From Lantana camara (Eukaryota > Streptophyta > Magnoliopsida > Lamiales > Verbenaceae): 64,000 nt of DNA. The stretch's first letter is position 1, and each line of letters opens with the position of its first letter. Of the stretch, positions 1 to 12,275 are shown piece after piece. Under the pieces are notes generated by a model. The model did not search any database. It was not told the DNA's origin and was given only the letters and a program-made list of their open reading frames with translations. The translations under genes were made by a program, and so were the position numbers. Location of the stretch: assembly GCA_037501455.1 (NCBI GenBank), contig CM074860.1, forward strand, positions 47,502,501-47,566,500, read 5' to 3'.

Positions 1-172
1 GGAAGACGAACGTGTATAAGTACATCACATAAGGTCAAATAAGATCAAGTAACTCAAATATATCACATAATAAGTATAATAAACACATCATTCACATAAT
101 TAAATAATTAAAAGCGCACATAGCTCACCCGTGAAGGCGTACCTGGAAATGTCGAACGAGCGGGATGTTACA
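1..172 (-). mobile_element. LTR 5'-terminal fragment, minus orientation, G-like
   Basis: The segment ends in GATGTTACA at 172, so on the minus strand it begins TGTAACATCCCGCTCG, a Tekay-type LTR start. It closely resembles the right end of solo LTR G (about 8640-8789), including the shared block GGCGTACCTGG read on the plus strand. Sequence changes abruptly at 173, which is the middle of another LTR, so this is the right edge of an element inserted there. Its left part and the second target-site copy lie outside the window. Confidence 0.75.
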
Positions 173-1791
173 AAATCACACAACAGTCCAAGACTTAGAC
201 TCTATGGGAACCAATTAAGACGCACGACGAGCATAAGCATTAGTGGAATGCATTATGGAATGATGTGCATCAAGTAGGTCACATAGCATAATCCAAGTAT
301 TCATTCAAATCATGCAATTCAATGAGGTATTGGACGTTTATAAATGCAATTAGAGTCATATCTTAACATATACTATGAATTCATATCGAAACATGCAAAT
401 TAATTCAGATCTAATCATTAAGAGGCATAAGAAATCAATTAAAAGCATAAGAAAATCATACACTAACACATCAGTCAACGGGAATGGCCATTCCTACCAC
501 AAGGCAAAACTGGGAATGACCTTTCCCATCAGCGCTGCCCGGAAAAGCCTTTCCGAGCTGAAGCACAAAATGGGAGTGAGCGTTCCCATCAGTGGCACTG
601 ATATTAGCCCTAGCCCGGAAGGGCTGTTCCCACCACAAGGTATAAACGGGAATGACCCTTCCGGCCCTAAACTAGGAACAGAAACGTGACAGCTTCGAAG
701 AAGATGAAGTTATGGCCAAAAATGGCCGATTTCACACCAACTAAACCAGAAAATTTCCACGAAAATCATATATATTATCACATAAATCATGTTTATCACA
801 TAAATATCAACTTAGCTCAAGAACAAGGGTGATTTTGGCCAAAACTCATACAACCCATTTTCATGAAAATCGAGCTTCAACCATGGCAAGATGCATTCAG
901 ACTCACTCCCTATCATACCATCAGCAACTATAGCACATATTCAACATGGAGAAACACATATTCATGCTCAAGAACTCAAAGGTTCATCATATAGGCCATA
1001 TTCTTCAAGTTGGGCATAAATCACCATTTTCACAAGACTTCCTCATACAAGCTCAAATATTCAATTTCATGCTAAGATTCATGGATAGAAATCAAATACA
1101 CATCAAGGGAAATCTGTAGCTTACCTTGGCTCTTGAAATGAGGAAGAAGCGAGGGAGATATGAGCTCTTGAAGATATGGGAAAGTCTTAGGTCTTCATCT
1201 TCCTTTGAAGCTCTCCATGAATGATATGTCCTATGTGAAATGAAGTTTGAAATGAAGCTAGGTTAGGGTTTCCAAGATATATATATGGTGGCTAAAGGTT
1301 TCATTAGGGTTTGGGCCCAAATAAGTGACATCCGGCCCAATAGGTCATATTTAAAAGGTTTAATGTCCAAATGGTTTCCGAAAAATAAGAAATCAATTTC
1401 ATTCGATTCGAATCACCGAATCGACTCCAATGGTGGTGTCAGAATTCGAATTCGAATTCCCGAGCTCATATCGGTTCCAAACGCATCCAAATTTACCTAA
1501 TTTAAATTAGGCCCAAAACATCCAAAAAGTGCAAATAGGCCCAAGTCCTATTTTAAGTCCAACTCTAACAATTAAATTAAATTCGTACGAGTCATAAATC
1601 ACCTTAGTTCATATAATTCCAAGTTTACATGCAAGAATCCATATTTTACAATTACGGAATTAAGTCAATTAAATCAGATAATTCAATTAAAGTTGGAATT
1701 AAGCACATATTAAGGAATTAAGTCACATAAAAGCGTAAAGGAACACTCCCACAACATCATACCTATACGATCGGTCGGATGGGGAGTCACA
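173..1791 (-). mobile_element. Gypsy LTR segment (5' portion), minus orientation
   Basis: On the minus strand this piece starts TGTGACTCCCCATCCG at 1791 and runs leftwards to 173, where another insertion interrupts it. The start resembles the LTR starts at 14545 and in H. It holds a cluster of six short palindromes (480-662), an 18-bp GAATTC palindrome (1442-1459) and a TATA-like run near 1278-1287 (minus). It sits inside a plus-strand LTR that resumes at 1792. The frames at 375-689 and 1285-1500 look like chance frames in LTR DNA. Confidence 0.7.
480..662. repeat. Cluster of six short palindromes inside an LTR
   Basis: Six near-palindromes of type GGRAYGRCCNTTCC lie at 481-494 (GGAATGGCCATTCC, perfect), 512-527, 541-554, 572-587, 617-630 and 648-662. 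They are separated by unrelated spacers. The same kind of unit occurs in the LTRs of element A (15942-16168). Confidence 0.85.
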
Positions 1792-2230
1792 TTAGATATG
1801 TGTCCTATGATATGTTTATGACCTTATCATACGGTTAAACGTTTTGAAATATAAGTAGGAGCGTATATAAGCTTGAAAATTTTTTGCAATGAGGCTATGC
1901 TCCAAATCGTGCGTTGTTATACAAGCTAGGATCGACCTCAACATCTTAATGATAAGGAAGACACGGAGAGGTACGCGTATAGCATATGCCGAGTTGCAAG
2001 GTAAGGTATACTCGATAAGGTACATAAGTTACGTTTATTTATGTAGTGAGTTAGGTAAGTTTAATGAGATAATTGGTTGTTACTAGGCCCCTGAGACATG
2101 GGTAAGGACGCCCGGGACGGCAGCGGCCTTCCGGTTAAACCTGTGGATGGTCTCCATTTGGAGTACTTTCACGCAACTCTTGGAGGTTGAGAAGGCGTGG
2201 TGCTTCAAGCACATTGTGGGTTAGCTACCC
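1792..2230 (+). mobile_element. Outer plus-strand gypsy LTR, part 1
   Basis: This sequence resembles the F LTR around 61480-61780: a block near GATATGTTTATGACC, then a GGGTAAGGA block and a CTCCATTTG block. It stops at 2230, where solo LTR G is inserted; the last five bases, TACCC, are the G target-site duplication. The LTR resumes at 8790. Its left end is hidden by the minus LTR ending at 1791 and lies outside the window. Confidence 0.7.
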
Positions 2231-3066
2231 TATAACACCCCAGAGCGAAGGGCACCACATCCCCCACACCATAACCCGACACGTGTAATGAAATGGGAAC
2301 TCCGCCCACGCATCAAGCCATGGCGAACGGCTGACAAACAAAAAAACCAACCTAAGCTAGGCGGTCTAGACCCTACTCAGAGCGCGCAAGAAACATAATC
2401 GCGGAAGCAATTAATTTAAAACTCAAAGCGAGCTAGCACAAATCAAATCTTGTTCTCCATATAACACGTATACAATTTTAGATGTAAGGCAATTATACAA
2501 AACTAAATCCCAGGACAGAACTAAGTAGCAAAATGCGTAAAGAAAACAAAGTACAATGCATGAGATTCGAGCTATCCACAACCACGACTCAAAGACAACC
2601 GCCTAGCTCCAACTCCCAAACGGATACCTGCAAACTCAAATCAAAGGGTGCAAAACAGAGAAACAACGAGGGTCAGTCCTAGAGACTAGTGAGGGGGCTA
2701 ACACACGTACCCATACGTATACATAAGAGCAAAGCATAATCAAAGCTGAAAGGGTTCGTGAACCGGGCATGGTTTTTGCATTCTAAAACATTTAACCCGC
2801 GGTAATAGATATATAAAGAAAGGAATTTAAGACCGAAGGCCAAAATCAACCAAGTTTTAGTGTTTAGAAATCCACCCCCGTTTCACAATCGTAAACAAAA
2901 GCATAACATACCAACCTGAAAGCTCGAATTCCAACCCACTTGCTCCATAAGCAAAGGTGAAGCGAAAAACAAAATGAAACATAAATCAATCCCACCCCTA
3001 CACCGTTTGGGGAAGAGAGGTACCCCTCTCAACCCCCACACTTAAAACTTATTAAGTCGGGGGATC

Positions 3067-6000
3067 TGTCACACCCGAGCATAAGGTGCCACATCCCCCG
3101 TACCGAGACCCGACCTGCATATGAAATGGATAATCCACACACGAGCAAGATCACGGTGAACGGGGACACACACACACTCTCTAGGCTAGGCGGGACAAAC
3201 CCTTGAACTATAGATCCGAGTAAGGCAAATCATTAAACCGGAAGCAATAACCGATCATATATATATATCATGAGCATTCGAGCTCCAAAATAGAATTCAT
3301 GTACAATATTCACAAGTCATCACGGCTCAAAACATATACGCTCCAAAACCATATTCGAATACAAAATCATATATCAAAAGTGTGCAAGTGGGAAGACAAA
3401 CTACAAGAGCTAGAAGCAAATGCAAGACCTAATGACTCGTATTCTCGCCTAGCTCCTTAACCTGCACAAAACAACTGAAAGCAAACCGGGTTCAGTCCAA
3501 AAGGGACTGGTGGGTATAAAACAGGCATAGTTTATAAATATTGCAGAATTTAACATATACATGCAAGCTATAAACCCGTAAGAAGTTTTTAGAAGATTTC
3601 CCAAGTGGGTGATATAAAGAAAGACATATACGGGTTTACAACTATCGTATTCATTCATAATTAATCATAGGGTTTCAAGGCCCGGTGAGTGGGCGTGCAC
3701 AATCTCCAACCTTCTCCTTGTGTAATCATATCATAATTCATTCGTTATCATACATATCTTTCATGCACATACATTCATGATCATAATCATACATATACAC
3801 CTTCTCCCTCCAAATGGTGGACGGGTTTGCAGGACCCGACCACCGGTCCATACATAGGCCAAAGGGGGTACATGAATCCCCCAAGGGCACTCAGCTCCTA
3901 TTCCCCGCTAATCTCCTAGCGAGGTTCGGTATCATCGTAGTTGGTTGGAACTAATACATGGGATCACCATCGGCCCTTGCCTCCCCGGATAGCCACATGT
4001 ATTAAGTCCCAGGGCCCGTGCATAACAATCATATCTCGCCAAAACATAAGGTAGGATTCATAAACGAAAGGTTATACGTTTACAATCATTTACTCGAGAA
4101 AGGACTCAATATATATATAATCATATTACTTTGGCTTAAAACTTTTCACATAGGGAGGTATATCGGGTCAATTTATCTATTTAGAAGAGAAACCCACCTT
4201 AACCCAACAAAAGAAGATACAAAAGCCTCACGGACCGGCCTCGTCTCCAACGGGATCAAAATTTGTGCAAGAAAGGTAAAGTGAGACTCAAAATGACCAA
4301 TTAAGACGCTCGGCAATGAAAAGACTATGATATGAAAGCGTAAAAGAGTATATCATGTGATGAACACGTTCATGTGCACTATTAATGTTTTAAAGACATA
4401 TAAATGATCATTACATTCATTCCAAGAAGTGTTTGGATTCAATCAAGTTCATATCTTACATATATCATATCATATTAATTCAAAGAATTCAAATAAAGGC
4501 CTTAACACGTAGTATAGCATGTGTATTTGTCATAGAAGTCATAAAACAAGCAATGCATATCACTTAGGGTTCAAATATAAGAGAAGAATCTCATGCATGC
4601 ACACATTATGAGCAAAGAAGGCATATGGAAGTATATCTCGGGAAATATTCAACGAAAATTCATAAGATTTCACAACACACAATATAACATATTATATGAC
4701 ATGTTAATGAAGTGAATGAATCAAAAACAATCCAAAGAAACCATGCAAATCACGTACAAGAACTGAAAATTCATGCAGAAATGATAAGGGTCGCGGCCGC
4801 GACCCATTTTCTTCATAAAATGGTAGCGGCCGCTACCCATGGAAATGGCCGAAATATTGATCAATTTTCCAAAAATTCAAAACATGGCAAAAATAGGGTG
4901 TTGGCCACGACTTGAAATGCATAAGTTTCAGGTCGCGGGCACAACCTGAGAGACATAATAGCAAAGACGTGAAAGAGGTCACGACCGCTACCATTTTCCT
5001 TCATGGTTCGATCGCGACCGCGACCGACCAGTTACAGCCGCAAAATGCAACGAAAAACAGAGCAAAGCCATGCCCATCCTCAAATATGCAAGGAAATAAC
5101 TCCAAAACAACACACAAGCATGCTCCCAAAGGATAGAAACGTGAGATGAAGGTAAGGGTGATCATTTCATGCTATATCTCCAAAATTTGGTTAATGATAG
5201 TTCATTGATGCTTCAACTACCAGCTAATACATCACCATAATACATCATGAAATGGAAGAAATCAACCTATATGCTCAAAACCTAAATATTTCTCCAAGTC
5301 AGCCATATACTCATTAGAACATGATCAAAATTAGGGATGAAAGGATCAAAATGACTCGTATTGCATGTATAATACAACCCTAAGCTTACCTTATGGATTG
5401 ATGGAGGTTTGGAAGAGATTTGAGCTTGAATCTCCAAGGGTCGGCTTGAGCTACGGGATAACTGGAATGCAGAGGAATAATGGCTGAATTTCTCTAAGTC
5501 AAAGGCCTTGGTTCGGTTAGGGGGGATAATGGCAGGTTAGGTGGTTGAGTTAGGGTTCCAAAGGCTTAAACCATAGTTAATTTGGTCAAGAGTTGAAAGA
5601 GTTATGTCTCATTTAGTACAAAGTGACAGTTTTGGCTTCCGTTGCGTGTTTCGGTTGAATTTCGGAGGTTCAAATAAATTTGGAAAAATATAAGGCTAAG
5701 TCCATCAAACTTCATTTTTTGATGCGAGTTCAACTAAGTTGACGAAACTCACATCCGAGTTTCCTAGCTCAAGTTATCAAATAAGGAAGCAATGGTACGC
5801 TAATTACTCGTTAGCACTCGTTTTGGATTCCACAATCAAAATAAATTCCAAAACTCAATCAAACGAATCCAAAAACATGAAACGAGCATAAAACCATATT
5901 CATAACACATATAAGTCCAACATATTAAATTTTCACGAAGTTTCGAAATCAATTCACGTAGAAACGGCAAGCAAACAATTCATTCAAGCGCAAATAGTTC

Positions 6001-6166
6001 AAAATTCATATAAATTCAAATTCAATTATTTTCAATTAATTAAATATCTCACTAATTTAATATAAAATTAAATAAAGAAATTAATAACAAAATTAAAATA
6101 AATTAAATGCGCACGTAATTATCACATAATTCATACTTGAACGATTTGAAATGTCAGGGCGTTACA
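3067..6166 (-). mobile_element. Solo LTR H (Tekay-type, related to C LTR)
   Basis: H is flanked by GGATC at 3062-3066 and 6167-6171. On the plus strand it reads TGTCACACCC... to ...GGGCGTTACA, so it is a minus-oriented LTR of 3,100 bp with no internal region. Its first several hundred bases are clearly related to the LTR of C at 32191 (shared ACCGAGACCCGACC and CACGGTGAACGGGGAC blocks). It has the terminal block CCACATCCCCCGTA (3089-3102), the GCTAGGCGGG/CGCCTAGC pair (3185-3194 and 3446-3453), and its own GC-rich palindrome cluster (4788-5026). Confidence 0.88.
4788..5026. repeat. GC-rich palindrome cluster in H LTR
   Basis: Perfect palindromes GGGTCGCGGCCGCGACCC (4788-4805) and GGTAGCGGCCGCTACC (4822-4837) are followed by decayed relatives at 4931-4946, 4978-4993 and about 5011-5025. 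The surroundings are AT-rich, so the cluster stands out strongly in base composition. It lies in the LTR interior, as do the different palindrome clusters of A, B, G and the 173-1791 LTR. Confidence 0.85.
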
Positions 6167-6549
6167 GGATCCCTCCCGCTCCTTCGACAGGCCATGACAC
6201 ATGCACCCGTCGGCATAAGAGAACCCGCTTTCCCCTCGATCTCCCGAGGTTGAGCCAAGTCTCCCGTACGTGGAGTCGTGTTGATGAGAGAGCCCGACGA
6301 GCCCATGGCCGACCGGAGATCACATACCACTTCTTCGGGGCCCAAACTTACACTTACACTTATCACATGAAGCTTACAAATATCACAAGGCTTATCTTAT
6401 ATCGTAAACCACTTCCTACTTATACACACACACTTATCAAAGCTTTGCAAAGTAAACAAAAATAGTGCTTAGATACATATAAAAGCATTTTTCAAAACCT
6501 CAGAACAAACGGGACAAATCCCACAAAATACGTATTCAACCACATATCT

Positions 6550-6552
6550 CTA

Positions 6553-6584
<32 letters not shown>
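6550..6584. repeat. TA microsatellite in G LTR
   Basis: A run of about 35 bases of alternating T and A, with one C interruption at 6571, lies inside the LTR. Confidence 0.9.
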
Positions 6585-7423
6585 AGTCGCATGCGGGTTC
6601 AAAATTCAAATAGGGTTTTAGGTCATAATAGCTAAAAGGAAAGAAAACCTCACCTTGTCGACCAAACCGAACAAAACGGACCAAAAGAGGACAAACGAAG
6701 CACTTCCTCAACAACGGAACTAACCTAAGAGCAAAACAAAGAACAAGAGACAACTTAGACTTAAAATGAACCATATTGACACTCGGCAAGTGCATAGGGA
6801 TGCAAGTGATGCGTATGAAGTTTAACAAATTAACCTATAATGCATACACGTTCATATTAAATCACAAGTCTCATAAATCACATGAAACGAATTCATGAGT
6901 TTCATATTTCACGTTAAATTGATCCATAATCAAATACTTTCAAGTTAACACATAAATCAATGTGTTATCATATCACTCAAGTCATAATATATACAAGAAA
7001 TTAGCATATTAAAGGAATAAACGATGTACTAGTTCATTCATGCATATTAGAAGCACTTAAGTCACTTAAGAGCACATGGGAGCATAAATAAAAAACGAGC
7101 AACTAAATTCGATCACAACTTCATATTATACAAGGTAACACTTATTCCAACATGTTATCAATGTGTGCATATCATAAAAGTAGCAAGAAGAGGTCACAGG
7201 AAGTGAATAAATGGAGCATCAATTCAAGTATGCACGTAGGGTAGCACGTAGGACATATAAAATCATATCTTGCACGTTTCATATCAAATGAATCCATAAA
7301 CTTGATGCAATACTCATAACACATAATACAACTTTCTAGGAAAACTTGGGGATTAAATTAGGGGTGGGAGAATCAAGAAAGAAACAAGAAAACGAAGTTC
7401 GGAGTGAAACTAGTTGTTGTCCC

Positions 7424-7557
7424 AAATCTACCCCGGTGGATTTTTTTCATAAGGGGAATCCACCCCCGTGTATTTAGGTCAAGAAGTTCTAGGAGGGCCT
7501 GCCTCAAATCCACCCCAGTGGATTCTTTTCAAAGAGAAAATCCACCCCTGTGGATTT
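7424..7557. repeat. Cluster of four palindromes in G LTR
   Basis: Four 20-bp units of type AAATCCACCCCNGTGGATTT lie at 7424-7443, 7456-7475, 7506-7525 and 7538-7557. Each has arms AATCCAC/GTGGATT around a C-rich centre. The second unit is the most decayed. Confidence 0.85.
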
Positions 7558-8789
7558 GGATCAGGACCATATTTTTCGAGAAAAAGGCTTGTAACTCCTT
7601 AAAAAGCTCCAAACAAACCAAGCCAACATCAAATTAACACATACATGAAAGAAAGGGAAGTAAGAAATCATGCATTACAAGCCATTAAATGGTCCAAACT
7701 TGCAACAACTCATGCTAGGAGTGAAAAGAGATCAAGTTCATGCAAAACCTCCAAATTTCATAAATGGCAAAGTCATGAATTCTCAACTAACACCCAAAGA
7801 AAGTTTACATATATCATAAATGATGTCTTAGGAACAAAATACATACTTCATATCGAAATATATCACAAGAGAGCAAGCTATAATCAACGAATTCCTCCAA
7901 ACCCTTACTATTCATGCTATATGCCATATATCATTCAAACATGGATGAAACCTTGCAAAGTTGGGATTAAAATGACCATAAAGGCAAGTAGATCACAAAC
8001 ATTAGCTTACCTCTTAATTTGGAAGAGATTTGAAGGGGTGTTGAGCTCAAAATCACAAGAAAATGAATAGTGCATCTTCTTCCTTCTTCTCTTCACTTGG
8101 ATCAGATTTTTGGGAGAGATTTCTCTTTCTTATTGGTGGGATTTAGAAATGACGCTGATAGGGGAGAGTAGGGGCTTAACTCAAGTAATATATTCATGGT
8201 TAGGGGCTTAGTTGGTGTTGAATGGGTCCCACAAAGGCATGACTAGTGAACAAAGGTGTCTCTTGGTGCAAGGTGCTCGTTTCGGCTGATTTTTGGAGGT
8301 CGAAATGGGATTAGAAAAATAAGAATCTAGGTTTCTTATCTTCCTTTCTTCACTACGAGTCCAACACATCTTCCGGAATTCGAATTCGAATCCGAATTCT
8401 CTATCTCAAGTTACGCCTTCCGGAACACAAGGTGCGCTAAAGCTAGTTAGGCCCTCATGTCCCTAACAAATTAAACGGTTCGAAAACCATAACAAACGAA
8501 CTCAAAACATGCAACGGACGTAAAACACATTCATAACACACATAATTCATGCATAGCACATAGTCACAAAAATCGAAAATGAAAACGGAAGTAAACGGTG
8601 CAAGAACGAAGTAAAAAGAGCAAATACGTTGAAATAGGTCATATAAGGTTCAAATAAATTTCATATAATTGAAATATATCACATAAACAATATAATAGAC
8701 ACATAATTCATGTAATTAAATAATTTAAAAGTGTACATAGCTCTCTCATAAAGGCGTACCTGGGATAGCCGGATGAGCGGGATGTTACA

Positions 8790-9569
8790 TACCCCATGTG
8801 CATTGGTAATTAGGTAGAGAGGGTTTGACTCCCGAAACACCGTTGTTGGGGATGGATACGTTTTATGTATTTACGTTTTCTTGGTTTTCTTACATTGCAA
8901 AGGAGTAAGGGTTAGGTGCTTGTACTCGCCAAGATTTTGTATGATTCGTTGATTATGAAACGGGATTGGAGCCTCTTTTAAACTTCAATACATTTTATTT
9001 TGATTATGACATGTATAAGTTTGTTCCGAAATTGGCTTGGTATGCAAAACCCTACTCCCGGTTCATAATCTTTTGATTATTGCGTGCTTTGCTCTATATT
9101 TATATAGTGTGTGGGTGTGCGTTAGCCCCCTCACTCAGTCGAGTTGTGACTGACCCCTCTCTTTTCCCACCTTTAGTTGCAGGTCTGCTTAAGCTAGGCG
9201 GGGAAGTGCGTCGTGGTCGTGTCGTACTTTCGGGTTTAGATTGAGTCTGCATTTCATACTCGCATCTTTCGAATATTTTGATATGTATTTGAATTAAATT
9301 GTACTTTGGAGAACTTTGAATACTTGGTGTATTTTGGGTCGGAATGGCCATGTATATTTGTATATACTTTTGGATCCTGTTATTTGCTTCCGCATATTTG
9401 TTTAATTGTTTTTGTTGCGCGCTCTGTCTCTCTTTAGCCGAGTTTAGCCTAGTGTGTGTGTATAGGTCCCCGTTCGCTTAGACTTGGGCTCATGTATGGA
9501 CATCCATTTCATATATAGGTTCGGGTTTAGGTGCGGGGGATGTGGTGGCCCACCGCTCCGGGCGTCACA
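8790..9569 (+). mobile_element. Outer plus-strand gypsy LTR, part 2 (3' end)
   Basis: This continues the LTR interrupted at 2230. It is related to the F LTR (GTACTCGCC block, GTTAGCCCCCTCACTCAGTC block) and ends GGGCGTCACA at 9569, preceded by TGCGGGGGATGTGG (9532-9545). GCTAGGCGGGG lies at 9193-9203. No TGGTATCAGAGC primer site follows, so this is either a solo LTR or the 3' LTR of an element that begins left of the window. Confidence 0.75.
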
Positions 9570-10030
9570 GTGCGTAAACTAAGAATATGGATTAATTGCG
9601 CCGCAGACGATCGACCTGCTGGTCGGATGTCAGGGCTGGCCAGACTGGGGTCGAGTGTACCTTCTTTCCTCTTTAGGTATAGACAGGCACAATGGGGCAT
9701 TAAATGCTCTGTGGTACGCTGGTTTCAAGGAATGAGGGGATTACACGTGTCCCGACAAGGATGTTTTATGACATCTTGATGTCTAGTGACGTAAGGCATC
9801 AACCTCCGAGATCGGAGCCTTGGCCAGCCGTGGATCGATATCGAAATCAGGTTGAGTCCTGACCCGCTGGCCCATGTTAAAGGGGAACCCCCGGGGATTG
9901 GGATCGACAAGTCGATCCGAGGTGGGGAATTTGCCACGTCTTGGCCGCGTGGCAGCCTCAGAGTGGATCGAGGTGGCGAATTGTCCGCGTGGCCCCATCG
10001 AGGGCGTGACACGTGGTCCAACCATTTAGT
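9570..10030. other. GC-rich unassigned segment
   Basis: These 461 bases follow the LTR end and are clearly more GC-rich than anything nearby. They contain G-box cores CACGTG at 9744-9749 and 10010-10015 and two CCGCGTGG motifs. The frames here overlap in several registers and show no recognisable domain. It could be a promoter-like piece of host DNA or part of a GC-rich LTR or DNA transposon. I cannot assign it. Confidence 0.4.
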
Positions 10031-11240
10031 GCCATATCAACTTGAATTTGATCCCAAATATCTGAATTGGATTTTTTATTGCAACTTTTAAATTAATTAT
10101 TACATAAATAAACATCCTACATGTATATCATGATATTTAATAAGACATCTTCAATGTTTTCAGAACAAAATACGATCATGTTTTATTAATAAATTTTAAA
10201 TTAGCCTATTTTTCAAAATTATATAATTAAACATAACAATAATTCATTAAATAATATTTTTAAATAAAGATTATATATGTATATTTATTTTTTCATAATT
10301 ATTATTTTTAAAAAATAATAATATTTAAGACTAAACGTGTCGGATCTTTTATTGGATCTGACCCCAGATCGTTATTAATAGTATTGGTGAATCAAATTTC
10401 TATAGGATTTGAATACGATTATCGAATTTACTTATCAGATTTAGATCCGAATTTTTCTAATTTGGTACGAATCCAATTCATTGACAACCCTAGATTTATG
10501 GTGAAAACCCCCCTTGTGAGATTAATGGGCCACTAAAAAACTTCTCCTTGGGCCATAAATATTGGAACGTTCAAGCCCAGACCGTTATTTAATTCCTATC
10601 GGCCATTCTTGCTCGGCTTAAAGAGATTTGGCCATATCGTGGGTTTTCGGATTCAGGCTTAGATTATACCTTAATTAATTTTGTTATTGACCAGCCAATA
10701 AATATTGGCAGACACATAGTGATTTCTGGATTTTAAACGAACTTGCTAATTATTCGGACAATATCCACCCACGAATTGAAATCAAGGGCTTTTCGAATTC
10801 TACTACTCATAGAGCTCTTGTCCGATAAAGACATGCATTTTGGATTCAAGATTTCCCTTTGCGATTATTTTTGCTTGTCTATTAACTCTTGCATTTACCT
10901 TTGAATTTTTTTTTTCTCCCCAATGTTTCATTATGTGAAACCTGTCAATCATTTGAATTCCTTTTATATTTTTTCTGGACGATTTTATCTTCTTCCATTC
11001 CACCTTCAACCATAACCATACTCCTACTCAATTTAACCCGAATTCAAAAATTCCCGACCCTAGCCTAATATTTTGACGGGTCAATCGTATCGGGTTATCA
11101 AGTCGAGTCTAAAATTGACAACCCTAATGTGGTGGTGAGGGATGTCATGCCCAAAAAACTAGGACTTGATTGACCATGTTGTCGGTTGCATCTGGATAAC
11201 ATGAAGCTCTGAAATCAAAACTAGCCAATAATTAATTATA
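10031..11240. other. AT-rich unassigned segment, possible host intergenic DNA
   Basis: No gene was recognised. Two same-orientation TTGACAACCCTA motifs (near 10483 and 11115) adjoin stretches rich in GAATC or ACCCG, the kind of sequence seen at hAT-type termini. I found no opposite-facing partner, so no element can be drawn. GGGCC(A) motifs occur near 10525-10555. The 68-codon minus frame at 10803-11009 has no recognisable domain. Confidence 0.35.
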
Positions 11241-11785
11241 ACATATGGATAGAAATAAAAATCCCTCAATAAAACTCATAATCCTGGGTACAAAGCATCT
11301 AAAATCCTAAATCTTAAATAAAGTTTCTTATCCATCTTTTTTGAATTAAAAAAATCGATTAGTAACAAGGGGGCTGCAAACTCAATTAATAATTCATGAT
11401 TTACTAAATCCAATACATCATAATTAAATTGACTATCATAATATATGTTTTAATCTGGATAGTTAATATTTATTCTAATCATATTAGAATTAATATTTAT
11501 TAGAATAATAAATAGAAGATATTTATATTTATTTATTTATTCTAATCAATTAGAATAATTAAATAATTAAATACTTAGAATTAATTCTCTAATTAATTCT
11601 CTAAACGTCCTTAGAATTAATTCTCCTAATTAATTCTAATGGGCTAAAATTAATTCTCCAAATTAATTTCTTTGGGCTATATAATTAATTCTCTTAATTA
11701 ATTATATTACGAACTTATAATTAATTATCTAATTAATTATACTTATGGCAAGATGATAGGAATTTTCCAAACAAGAAGGAATAGC
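11241..11785. other. AT-rich segment with repeated AATTAATT
   Basis: From about 11570 to 11750 the sequence is built from many loosely spaced AATTAATTCT-like words, with no fixed period. No coding potential is seen. TGTCATGCCC at 11143, just upstream, looks like an LTR terminus, but no partner was found. Confidence 0.4.
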
Positions 11786-11812
11786 TTTCACTACAAGAAA
11801 ATAGTGTTTTTC

Positions 11813-12275
11813 CGACGGTGGTAATCATCGGAAACCCGTCGGAAAACAGGAATTCTGACGGATTTCCGACGAGAAACAGTTGTCGGATAAATACTCCGCG
11901 GTAAATTTTTCGACGGATTTCCGATGGAAACGAGCATGAAAAGGCCCATGATACTTCTCAAAATTAACGAGTTTTCGACAGAAAAAACGTCGGAATTCCA
12001 TCGGTAAACAGTAAAATAAAAAAATAAAAATATTCATTTTCCGATGGAAGTCTTATCGACAGAAAAAACGTCGGAATTCCATCGGTAAACAGTAAAATAA
12101 AAAAATAAAAAAATTCATTTTCCGACGGAACTTCCATCGAAAATCCGTCGAAAAGAATAAATAAAAATAATGAATTAAAAAATAATAGTATTAATTTTCC
12201 GACGGAACTTCCATCGGAAATCCGTCGAAAATAATAAATAAAAATAAATTTTTTAAATTTTCAATGGAATTTTCT
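11813..12275. repeat. CACTA subterminal repeats, left side
   Basis: At least ten copies or half-copies of TTTTCCGACGGA, TTCCATCGG and ATCCGTCG in both orientations. One segment of about 80 bp (from GACAGAAAAAACGTCGG near 11977) is duplicated in tandem near 12059. Confidence 0.75.

Larger units (their letters stand above)
2231..8789 (-). mobile_element. Solo LTR G (Tekay-type), split by solo LTR H
   Basis: G is flanked by TACCC at 2226-2230 and 8790-8794. On the minus strand it begins TGTAACATCCCGCTC (8789) and ends ...GGGGTGTTATA (2231), so the terminal TACA has become TATA. With H (3067-6166) removed, the two pieces form a single LTR of about 3.45 kb with no primer site, PPT or coding region, so it is a solo LTR left by LTR-LTR recombination. 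Near its 3' end it has CCACATCCCCCACA (2255-2268, plus strand) and the pair GCTAGGCGG (2356-2364) and CCGCCTAGC (2599-2607). It also carries a palindrome cluster at 7424-7557. Confidence 0.85.

Noticed and set aside
2231..8789. G read as a full element with H as its interior
   Set aside because: H has its own GGATC duplication and LTR ends, and the G halves join into one LTR without a primer site or PPT.
9725..10091. Overlapping 80-98-codon frames on both strands
   Set aside because: GC-rich sequence lowers stop frequency; frames in several registers overlap and none has a domain or a clear start context.
10803..11009. Small host gene on the minus strand
   Set aside because: 68 codons, Lys-rich, no domain or conserved partner in the window; not supported as a gene.
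10330..11125. hAT-like MITE
   Set aside because: Two TTGACAACCCTA words face the same way; no inverted partner or 8-bp duplication was found.
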